Assembly (NCBI GenBank): GCA_036365455.1
Contig: JAWQUS010000016.1
Coordinates: 17,879,001-17,943,000 of the forward strand
Direction of reading: 5' to 3'
Origin: Macrosoma leucophasiata
Taxonomy: Eukaryota > Arthropoda > Insecta > Lepidoptera > Hedylidae
DNA length: 64,000 nucleotides
Program-made: the position numbers and the translations under genes
In this document: positions 12,701 to 24,700 of the stretch, in pieces
Layout of the letters: each line of letters opens with the position of its first letter
How positions within the stretch are numbered: position 1 is the stretch's first letter
The notes under the pieces: model-generated
Databases searched by the model: none
Told to the model about the DNA's origin: nothing
The model's input: the letters and a program-made list of their open reading frames with translations, nothing else

Positions 12701-15700
12701 GATGGCGCTACTGCTACCATAAAGCAAGGCAATAAATGTGAAGGAAAGATTTGACAAATCGGGCAGGCCTTCAGTAGCTCAATTGGAAGAGCGGCTGGAC
12801 TAGATTCCCATTAGGCCGCGAGTTCGAGTCTCGCCTGAAGTCAAATTTTTCTTTCCATTTTTCTTTAAATAAAATATATTTCACAAGCATGTGTTAATGC
12901 GAAATAATATAAAAACAATTGTATGAAGCAGCTTTCAGGGTTGGTCGTGACGTAAAAAAATGAATTCCTTTAAATTCGACTAGCGGTTTAAATATCACCT
13001 TGTATTACGCAAAATGATTTTATTTGTTTAATATAAAATATAAGATAAGACAATATTCGATATTGTAAATAAAAATACATTAAAACATCAATTTACGCAA
13101 GTACCACCACGCCCTATTTTGTTTTCAATGAATTAAATATCATCCAATATATTTCTGAATACCAGACATATTATTTAGTATTAAAAAGTAATATGAAGTA
13201 TTTTTTTTAAACTCTCAGGTACATTCAGGATGCGGCCAGGTGACCAACAGTTTTATATTGTATGAATGTCCTAACCATGTGTTGCACTGTCACTCCTCGC
13301 CTTGTGTTCAGTATTTGCCAGCCTTTATTCGACAACAGTACATTTTCAGAATCGAATTAATTAACATAAAACAAATAATATAATTGTCATATTGTATTTT
13401 TCGCAATAAAAATTCGAACTAATTAAAAAAGGGTTGTCAAAAAATACAAAGATTTTTTTTTACTCGGACGTAATTTTAACCTGCCATCTCTAGATGGGTC
13501 TGACGCAGAATGTGCACTTCGCAAAATGAGCACTGTACCCGAAATTTACATTTCGCAGAAAGTGCATTTCTCACAAGGAGCACTCCTCAAAATATGTATT
13601 TCGCAGAAAGTGTTTGGATTCACCAGGAGCACTCCTTAAAATGTGTATTTCGCAGAAAGTGCATTTCGCACAAGGAGCACTCCTCAAAATGTGTATTTTG
13701 CAGAAAGTGCATTTCTCACAAGGAGCACTCCTCATAATGTGTATTTCGCAGAAAGTGCATTTCTCGCAAGGAGCACTCCTCAAAATGTACATTTCGCAAC
13801 AAGTGCATTTCTCACAAGGAGCACTCCTCAAAATGTGTATTTCGCAGAAAGTGCATTTCGCACAAGGAGCACTCCTCAAAATGTGTATTTCGCAGAAAGT
13901 GCATTTCTCACAAGGAGCACTCCTCAAAATGTGTATTTCGCAGAAAGTGCATTTCTCCTCACAAGGAGCACTCCTCAAAATGTGGATTTCTCAAAATGTG
14001 CATTTCTCAAAATGTGTAATTTTCCAAAATTCCACTTTGTAAAATGCGCACTTCATAACTAGCACAGCCTCCATACCACTAATCTACCGAAGCCTAGCGT
14101 CGAATTTTTCTTCGCAACCGTCTGAGGCTGATGACGACATGTATTAATAACACAAGGATATATTTTGTTCATTATTTGATGGCATTAAAGACCATTGCAA
14201 GATTTGTACAAGAAAAAATATAAAAAGGTACTAAGTAAAACAGCTTAACTACAGAAATATTATCTAGTGAACTTAAAGAACATTTTTTGGTATTTAAATT
14301 ATTTTTAACTCTCCGAAGTAAAAAGGGTTAAAATTGAAGTTTAGTAGTTATTCTATTGTTGTTACGTAGGACCATTTTTATTCCGGTGACTTAGAAATGT
14401 TTAAAATACTAGGTAATGTTGTTTAGGGTCCTTAGATAATATTTCTAAGCTGTTTTTCCTTGGTCTTCTTTTATTTATTTTTTCTGTTTAAATTATTGTA
14501 TTGAATTTGCCATGATGCTTTTGGATACTGTTTTCGAATTTTGGCATGATCAATCTGCTTGTAACTGTTTGAAGAATTACTTTAACTGCTTTAGTATGGC
14601 ATAGAGCACATTAAATATTTCATTTACATACGGAACATATTGAAATTTAACATGTATTATGTGTAAGAGCACTGTTTGCACAATTTAACGATTCAGCCCT
14701 TCGAACTATTTTCGTTGTTCATACTTCAAACGTGTATGTACTTCGTATGTTGTTCAATCATCAAAATGCATTTAACCACGTTACTTTTTTTTGTACCCTG
14801 TGTGTTACTCGTATTATTATTTGGGTATTGAGGTAGTAATTTATAAAGATTAATGTAAAATAATAATAATAAAGGCCATTTGGAACAGTAATTATCCATG
14901 CTTAAATTTGGACTTTTTTTAACTGTAGACCTGTGTGTGCCTTATGCCTGGATTTTTTATGCCATGAAAGTGGCAAGCAAAAAGCAGTTTCTTTAGATGT
15001 ATTGGAAGGTGTTATGCCTCTGTGCCGGAAAATACAGGGCCGTACACTACCACCTGACCGGAACACGATAGTGCTGAACACTACTATTTAGCGGCAAGTA
15101 GATAAGGTAATGCGGTGGTGCCTACACCCGCGAGCTCCTTCACTAGAGCTCTATCACCAGTGAAAAACCTATTGATATCAGGTAAATATTGTAGCCTACA
15201 AACATCTATAGGTATCTTCATTTTAGTCGAAAGATGTCCACTACAGGACCAAAGCCGGTAAGGTTAGGGGGATATGCCATAATCGCCACGCGGGGCATTC
15301 GGATTGGCGATCGCAGTGGCGGTAGTTTTATCGCAGGATGATGATCTTGCGTTTTTGAACTTTCTACCGCACCATTGGTATGGTTTGGCCGCCATTGTTC
15401 GGTTGACTAACTGCACTAGTGGAAGAATTATCTTCCAGTACAAGAAGATTCTTCCGCTTCACATCCCGACGCCATATCGTATTGCCACTATTGTACATGG
15501 TTGTTGAATTTTGACAAACTAATAATCCTCATCCCTCCCTCCGCACGTGAAGGGTAACAGAGGAAGGGGATGGTTTGGGGGTCGAGGTACAACCCTCCTT
15601 CCCCGGGCCTATCTGCTCCTGAAGCGTCGAGGTCGTGGTCGAATTGGGAGGCAGGGAAGTTTAGTTTTTTCGTGTATTTTCTTATTTTTTATTGTGGGCA

Positions 15701-18700
15701 TTTTATATTTTGAACGAATGTAACTTTGGAGGGTCATCACCCCTCCAACCTCCTAGAACCGTCACTGTTAAATGTCAAAGAGTAATAATTGTCGTACAAC
15801 AGAGGTATAGTATGTTTTATATTCGAGCAGGTTTGCAAGTGTTGACCGCCTTGCCGCCCGAAATGCAGCTGGTGCAGCCGGCGCAGGCGCAGGACTCCAA
15901 GCAACAGTTACAGCAGAGCTTACAACACCAGGTAAATAAATACTTCGTCATGTAGTGGCAAACAGCATACAATAGAGATGCTTTCTAGGTACGAAATCAT
16001 TACTTTTTATAGTTTTTATCATATCATACATAAGTTTGAGTTCCCTCAAACCACCAGAAAATATGACAATAGATTTCTTATTGTTCTTGGACCCTATAGG
16101 GTCGAATGTAAATGAAATGTAAAAGTACAAAATATTTGGAAATTGGAGTATCTAAACTTGTGCACTAGGGGTCGCAATACCGAACCATTTAAATAAAACC
16201 GGTACTAAATAAAGATGAATTCCGGTATACCGGTATTTTCGAAAGATTTGAATAGTAAGTTGTTATGTATTATGTTACATACTTTTGTGGTAAGTAACGA
16301 TGGATGATTTAAGATTTTTTCTTTTTTTTTGTCAAAAGGGTGACAGACAAGCAGACCTGATAGAAAGTGGTCACCGTCGCCTATGAACATTTGCAACACC
16401 ACGGGAGTTGCCAACGCGCTGCCAACCCTGAAGGACTCTTCGCGCCAGTTTCGTAGAACATCATATTGTAGTGCCGGGGGACATCTGAGAAGGAAATGTT
16501 CCCTCGGAACTTATCGTAGCTCCGGGATTGTGGATTTAGCGGCAGATAGATTAGGTAATGCGGTGGTGCCTACGCCATCGAGCGAGTCCATATACTGGCA
16601 CTCTACCATCAGTGAAAATGCACATTTATCAAGACAATTATCACTTCGCACCCTGCTTAGAACCCTAAGCGAATAAATTAATTTTGCATTTGTTGAATAA
16701 ATGTATTGTTGTTCAGGTGTTCATAACTCAGAACCAGATAGTGATCCAGGGGCCGGACGACAAGGCGTTTAACAACAACACCACGACAGACAACAACAAC
16801 CCTGACATCTCCGACATCATCATCAAAGAAGAGTGCGATGAGAACAATGACGATGTAAGACAATTCCCTTCCTTGATTCTTTACTATTCCGTATCAGAAG
16901 GATAAAAAGTGGCCATGTGCCGTAGGGTCACGCACAATGTAGGGTTCCGTTTCTCAGTATATTTTTAATTTTTTTATGTCTGAAGGTTGACAGACAAGCA
17001 AACGGGCCACCTGATGGAAAGTGGTCACCGTCACCTATGAACAATTTGCAACACGAGGGATGCCAACGCGATGCCAGCCCTGAAGAACTCTTTTGACACC
17101 ATTATTTTATAAGTTGATCAACTACTCATGAAGTTGTTGAGTTTTCTAAGCCGTGATAAAAAAAATTTAAACTCGTTTTAATAATATGTACCATGATTGT
17201 GATTTTTTTTCGCCTGTCCAATTACCACCGTTTAGCTGGTAGAATGGGAGACACTTGACTCTATGCATGTATTTGTTTTGCATTTCGCATTGTGTACCTC
17301 TGCCTATACCTTCGGGGGTTACATGCATAAAGTTACGTACACGTTCAAGTTTGGGTTAATTTATAAGTGTGTATACCAAATTTGAACTTAATCGGTTTGG
17401 TACTTTCGGCGAAAATCAGCTGTGACAGACGGACAGACAGAGACACACAGACAAACACGCGAGTGATCCTTTTATTTTCAAGTACGGAACTCTTTAATTA
17501 AAAAAAAAAACATTTATTTGCCATCACAAATAGATTACAAAAAACAGATTTAGACAAAAATATGCAAAAGGTACTTGAAAAAATCTAGTTTGTGAGGGCC
17601 TGGTGCCTAATATGGGCTTAAATACCTGTAATGTATGGTCACCAGGTCCTCCTCACTCGGAATGATACAAAACTGCATTAGGTACTAAGTAACATAATTT
17701 ATAGAATTATATTGGTGTGACAATCTATAGGTATATAAAGAATAAAAATAAAATGAAAAAGATATTTGATAAATAAATACAGAGACAGTTATTGGGCAGT
17801 TGATTTAAATATGATACATAAATTAACTGTATTATAATTTTAACAACACTACATTTCACCGGTTTTTTTTAATATTAAAATTTTAACGATACGAGATATA
17901 ATTCTGTGTAAGTATTTAATTAAGTTCTTGCATCAAGTTAGCTTAGTGGAATGAGGTAACTTTCTAAGTCATCATATGTTAATGTTAACCAAAAAAAAAC
18001 GTAACCGGCGAATCGTGGGTGTTTGTATGTATGCTTGAAACATGCATGCATTTACCTCTGCCTACCCCTTCGGGGATTACAGGCGTGAAGTTACGTACGT
18101 TTAATTCAATTGCTAATTACACTTTTACATTGGTATAGGTCGCGCCACGTAAAAAGAACGCTGGAAGAAAGTAGAAGGGATGTGTTCGCGCATCGGTACA
18201 CTCGCGCACGAAAGTACCACCAGCCCTATTGGTTTATATTTGATCTAGCTTTCGCTTGCGGTTTCGTGTATTGGTAGGCAGATTGAAAACGCCGCACCTC
18301 ATACCACCAAATAGATCGATAAATCCTTTTACCTTGCGCGACCTATATCTAGATTGTGAATATATGAACAATGTTTCATTAATTTTGTTATAAAGATAGT
18401 TCCCTAGAAAACGATAATGCTTACGAGCCGCACTAGTATTTACCAACGTCAACGTTCAAACACACCCTGTTTTTACGCCGTTTTTTACTTTTATAATTGG
18501 GATCAAAAGTTAATTCAGAATGCTTTCGTAGCAGAACCTGCAGAACAAGAGTTTGCCTTATAGTTAAAACATTCCAGTGTCTGTAAAGGTCTGAGGTTGG
18601 ATATCTAAATGAGAAAGAGGCTGCAACCTTTAGAATTGCGCGTTGGGCTCTCTCCAACTCAATCAGGTAAGACTTAGCAGCTCCACCCAAAGAAGTGATA

Positions 18701-21700
18701 CAATAACTGCAAATAGATTGGCATAAGGCAAAATCTTATTACTGTAATTAATAAATTGTATTTTCAGGAGAGTTCACAAGGCACGGAAGCGAGCGATGTG
18801 ATACCGACTTGGCAAATCACCAGTTCGTCCTCGGAACTTTTCAAATATATCAAGCAGTGGCCGCCGCAGGTTAGTAAATCACACATTTACTCCTGTATTC
18901 CCCGAAGTGTTCACCAATATATAGAGTGCTTACTAGTTATTGTGCGAACCGGTTGTTGTACGCTCCGAAGTTTTTTTTCTAACTACCCCAGTAACGAAAT
19001 TAAGTTAAAATGCCTAATAAGTGTGATAAGTGTGACAAAAACATCACCAAGAAGCTGCCAGCCTCGGAGTGTAAGAAGTGTGCCAAACGAATCCACGGTA
19101 ACCCAGTCTGCTCCAATCTGTCGGCAAAGCAATTAAGGATGCACTGAAAGGCGCGGATGACCTGGAATGGGCGTGCCAAGAATGCCAACGCGAATCGCCG
19201 ATACATCGAGGCGGGTCATTCATCATCCCTGATGACGACTCAGACGATGAAGAAGATGATAAAGTTCCAGAAAATTGTACATTGGATATCACTCAAAAAT
19301 AATAAACTTACGCAAAAATATTTCACGTATGGTAAAAAAGAAATCCGTAAGGAAATGGCCAATTTCGCTAAATCAGTGGACTTTAAAAAAAATTAAGATC
19401 TGACTAAAAGCTTAGATGAAATATTTAGTAATAAAATAATGGAACTCGAGAAGAAAAACAAATATCTACTAAATTTAAATACCCAACTTGAGCTGAAACT
19501 TAATGTACTTGAACAACAAGTACGAAATGTTGAACAAATCCTAGGATGTTGAATAAACCCTACATATGTTATGGACTCCCTAGCTAAGAAACTGAACTTA
19601 AACCCACTCCAAATCAAGACCGTAGAAGTGATAAAAGGACGAAGGATCAGGAGGGCAGGAAGGATCTTTTTGGTGAACTTAACGTTCTGCTATAGTGTAC
19701 GCACAAGTACATCTCGGCTGCTTTACTCCAACTTGATTTACATATAGGATTATTTTCCACAGTTTTTTTTGATAAGTTACGGTGCCATTTGCTATTATTT
19801 TTATATAATAATATGTTCGTTTTCCTTTCACAGCACACTCAGAAGCTGCCAGAACCATTACAACAATTCCTCAGGCTAAACCCGGACATACCGAAAACAG
19901 ATCAGATCGAAATTGAAGTGAGCCCCATGGATACGGATCTACACGAAACGAAAGAGATATTGTCTGACTCCATGGTAGATGAAGGTAATATTGTTTTTGA
20001 AGAATATAAAAATATATTATCACACTTTCTAACTCAACATACCTATAAATGCGATTGCCTACTTCTTATTTCAGACGGCAACACCAAAGTACAAAACAAG
20101 AAGAAAAAGAAATACAAAAAGAAGCCCCCAAAGCCTTCGCGGCCGAAGCCAGGCCAGATAGTGATCAGCAATGCGTCCGACGGCAGCGTCCTATTCTGCT
20201 GCCCAGTGTGCGAGATGGCTTACCCTCAGAAAGAACAACTGGAGATGCATTTGAGCGTACATCAGATAGAAAGGCGATTTATTTGTGGCCTTTGTGGGGC
20301 TGGGTGAGTTTTATCAACTTTTTTTAAAGATCTTTACAGAAAATAGGAAAGCCACAGTTTGGAAGATTGTGTTAGCTGTGTTAGCCATAGCTCAAAATAA
20401 ATGGAACTCTTAAATGGTTTCAAGGGGACTGCAGCTCGCTTTATCTTGAGATCCTCTTAAGCGTTCGTTTATGTGTGTTTATTTTTTCATTGTATGAAGC
20501 TTACCTTCTGGTTGCATTTTATTATGTCTGACGGCAGCGTTCTCTTCTGCCGCCCAGTGTGCGAGATGGCTTACCCTCAGAAAGAACAACTGGAGATGCA
20601 TTTGAGCGTACACCAGATAGAAAAGCGATTCATTTCTGGCACCTGCGGGGTTGAATGAGTGGTTTTTCTACTTTTTAGAGCTTCTTCACCTTTACAGGAA
20701 AAATATAAATCTTCCCGAAGCCGACCCGACCGTAGCTTGGGAGATTGTGATAGCCACAACTCGAGAGTATAGAACCAGAATGTTGAGTTCATACAGACAG
20801 AGATAATACGCACACCAAATTATTAAATACATTGACTTACTTGACTTAATGTCCTATTTTCCCTAGGTGGGGCAGAGGGCGTCCACAATACTCCGCCATC
20901 GCGATTTGTCTTGGGCTGCGTGCTTCACCTCGGACCATGTCAGCCCGATAGTCTTAATTTCGGCCGCTACTGAACGTGTCCAAGTGTATTTGGGACGGCC
21001 ACGTTTCCTCTTCCCCTGTGGAGTCCATTCTAGAGCTTGTCTAGGAATGTGGTCGAGAGGTCTTCTGAGAGTGTGGCCAATCCATGTCCATTTGCGGCGT
21101 CTGATTTGTGGACCGATCGGGGTTTCACGACAAAGATTCCATAGGTCTTCGTTGGAGATCTTTTCTGGCCAGAAGATGCCCAAGATCTGTCGTAGGCATC
21201 TGTTTATAAAGACCTGGATTCGCCGCGTGATGTCTTGAGTCACCCTCCAAGTCTCGCAACCATAAAGCAATACAGTTTTGACATTAGAGCGAAAAATTTT
21301 CAGTTTTACTCTCCGTGTCAACTTTCTAGATTGCCATATAGGTCGCAGCTGTGCAAAGGTTGCCCGGGCTTTGGCTATTCTCGAAGTGATGTCCTCTTCG
21401 GTCCCTCCATTCTCTGACACGATACTGCCAAGGTACGTGAATTTCTGTACTCGCTCCATACGTTCCGAACTTAATAACAGTGGCGAGGAAATTCTTCCTT
21501 CAGTCCGCAGCTCTTGTGTCTTCCTCGGATTGATTTTCAGCCCCTCAAGAGCGGCCTCGCACTGCAGATCGTTTAGTTTGGCTTGCATATCGACGTGTTT
21601 GTGACTGAGCAGGCACAGGTCATCAGCGTAGGTCATCCAGTTGTTCGGTTAACCCCCACTCTATACCGCGCCGCCTTCCGCCGATCATCCTGTGCGTTAT

Positions 21701-24700
21701 ACCATCCAGTACGATAAGCAACAGTAAAGGCGAATGAAGACATCCTTGTCTGACCCCTGCGTGAACATTGATTTCCTCGGAGATGCAGCCCTCGTGTTCA
21801 ACTTTGCAAGAATATTGCCGATAAATGCACTGTAAAATGTTTGTGATCTTGGACGGGACTCCAATGTCATCCAATCGAGACCATATTCTGGACCACCTGA
21901 CTGTGTCGAAAGCTTTTTCGAAATCAACAAAAGTGAGGTATACCTCTCGTTGCCATTCTGATGCTTCTTCCACAATGATTCGAAGTGTATTTATCTGGTC
22001 TGAACAGGAACGATTGGGCCTGAAACCTGTCTGTTCTCTCCTCAATAGAGGTTCAACGGCCTTGGATAATCTATCCAAAAGCACCTTACACAGTACTTTT
22101 GAAGGTACGGACAGTAATGTAATATACCTCTTCAATTGGTACGTTGACTAAGATCACCTTTTTTTGGTACGGCAATCAAAAGACCCTTGTTCCAGTCATC
22201 TGGAAGATTTTCAGCTGCCCAGATCTTATGTAAGAGCGACGATAAGCACTCAACGGCGGTAGACAGGTCGGCTTTTAGCATTTCCGATGTTATAAGGTCT
22301 AAACCTGGAGCTTTGCCGATCTTCAGTGAAAGTATCGCACCTTCTACTTCTTCTTTGGTTGGTGGAGATGTGTCAATATCCAGTAGTTCGGGCATTGGGG
22401 TATTAACTAAGGGGGCGGGCGAATCTGTGTCCGATATGCGAAAAGTATCAGCAAAGTGCTGGCGCAATCGTCTAAGTCGTCCCTCTGATGTTGTGATCAA
22501 GTTTCCCTGGTTGTCCCTTAGAACAGTTTTCCTGTAACCACGCTTTCCAGCAAAAGTCTTGGTTGCGTCGTATAGCTCCCTCAGGTTACCAGTGTTAGCA
22601 GCTAATTGTGCGCGGTCTGCTACTTCGTCAGCCCATTGACGCCTGTCTTTCCTTGTACTGCGATATATGCGTTTCCCCATTTGCTGGTACTGCGTCTTGA
22701 GGACAACCCGCTCTGTGTCGTTATGAGTCTCTAGGATTTTTAAATGCAGTATTCTACGTGTCTCAATGAGTTCCCAGGTACATTGTGACATCCACTCATC
22801 ACGCTTTCTCGTTTGGTGACCTAGTATTTTGGAGCTGGTTTCTTGATAGACCTCTTGATAGATTTATATGTGATTCCACTCCGTATTTACTGATGTATCT
22901 ACATCTATTTCGAGGGCAGAGAAACGGTTCCTTAATTCCAACGCGAACACCTTACGTGTGTCTGTACCGTCTAATTTTCCCACGTTAAATCTTCGACCAA
23001 TATTGCCATCGTTTGATGTTCTTTGAGCCGTTGCTACTTTTAATCGAAGTTCGGCAACCATTAGCATGTGGTCACTGTCGATGTCACTAATAGCAAGATG
23101 GTCAATTTGATTGCAAGTGACGCCATCGGGTGATGTCCAGGTATACTCGTGGATCTCTTTATGCAAGAATAGCGATCCTCCGATAGCGAGGTTGCTATTT
23201 TGACAAAATTCGAGGAACCGCTCCCCGTTGTCGTTGCTCCTTCCAAGACCGTATTTCCCCAGGTGTTTTTCACAACCGGTGTTATCATCACCCACTTTAG
23301 CGTTGAGGTCGCCCATGACGATTGTGATGTCTTGTTTCCGTATGTCTTTCAAGGTCTTCTGAAGTGTACTGTAGAAAACATCTTTATCCTCTTCATTGGC
23401 ATTGTTAGTAGGAGCATAACATTGTACGATGGTTATTTTGCGTACTTTCGAATTAAAGCAGGCGGTTATTAAACGGTCTGAGATCGGTTTCCAATCCAAC
23501 AAGCTCTTCTTTGCAGCGTCGGTAAGGAGAAATCCTACGCCGTGTTCACGAACATCATCTTCATTTTCCTTACCGGAATATACATAGAAGAGTTAAACCC
23601 TTGGACGTTCTGAGCTCTCCAAATCCATTTCTTCGTACTTCGCTTAGACCCAGAATCTGCAGTTTGTATTTGAGCATTTCAATCTCTACTTGTGCTAGTC
23701 TGCTGTCATCAGTTAATGTCCTCACATTCCAATAAGCTAATCGTGTCCGTATTTTCATGTCAAAAGTCGTCGGCAAATGATCGTTTCGGTTTTGTATTGT
23801 TTCTGTTTGTTTAGGTGATTAGCCCGTGTCCTAGTCTGTTGATGGGGCTACCACCTTAGAGTCCACAGACATACTCGGTTTAATTCGGGTATCCTCCTTA
23901 GTGACACGGTTCTGTTTTGGGGCGCAGAACATTCGCCCGATGCCCTGCATCCTTAGCAACTACAACACGGGGAAGCGGTCGCGCGTCGGCGCAGCTGTAG
24001 CTGGTCCCAGGGAGGACGACGGGGACGTGGATGTCTCGGACTGGCTGAGGCTCTGCCCAAACTCGTGTCCCGCCACTGACACGGCAGATGTATGCTCGGT
24101 ATTTAGTGGTCACCCTGACTCCCTAATCAGGGTTCCCACCGAGGCTAAACCTCAGCTTCCCACCCCATTAAATACATTAGGTTACTAAAAAAATATGAAC
24201 CACTTTGTTTCCAAAGACATTATAAGTAATAGACTGATATTACCTAATTTATCCATTAAATCTGTTGCAACCGTTTTATGTGGTGGGAGAAAGAGTGGCG
24301 CGGAAACAAAGATGAATCAACGCATTTGTCTCCTGATTGGTGTTTGTTTTCGCGCCATATTGCGACACGGCTCACAGGTATATAGTCGCTTGACTACATG
24401 GGAACCAAATGCGGTGGTAATAAAAGTTATATTTGATTGATTTTTAGATAACCGAAAAGTTATCTGTGTGTATACTGAACGCACATTCGCTGGCGCGTTG
24501 GGCAGTAGACTGTTGCGTTGGTCGAAGAGAACGCTCGGCGGCCGTGCGATGCCTATATTTGTATCTATTACAATATAAAAAAAAATCTTTTATTGCGCAT
24601 ACGAAGGGAATTAAAAATGAATATAAGGCTATATGATCATTTTGTGCCAACAGGTTGAAACGTAAGGAGCACTTAGAACGGCACAAACTGGGCCACAACC

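Noticed and set aside
12765..12845. tRNA-like sequence with D- and T-arms (also at 44705, 11300, 10890, 48010 inverse)
   Set aside because: The same non-tRNA flanks recur with each copy and anticodon stems are imperfect, so these are SINE heads, not tRNA genes.
13500..14035. CRISPR-like regularly spaced repeats
   Set aside because: There are no unique spacers; the whole unit repeats, and the genome is animal.
13510..14062. Repetitive open frames of 97-142 codons on both strands
   Set aside because: They arise because the minisatellite period (48) is divisible by three. No start context, splice logic or homology supports a protein.
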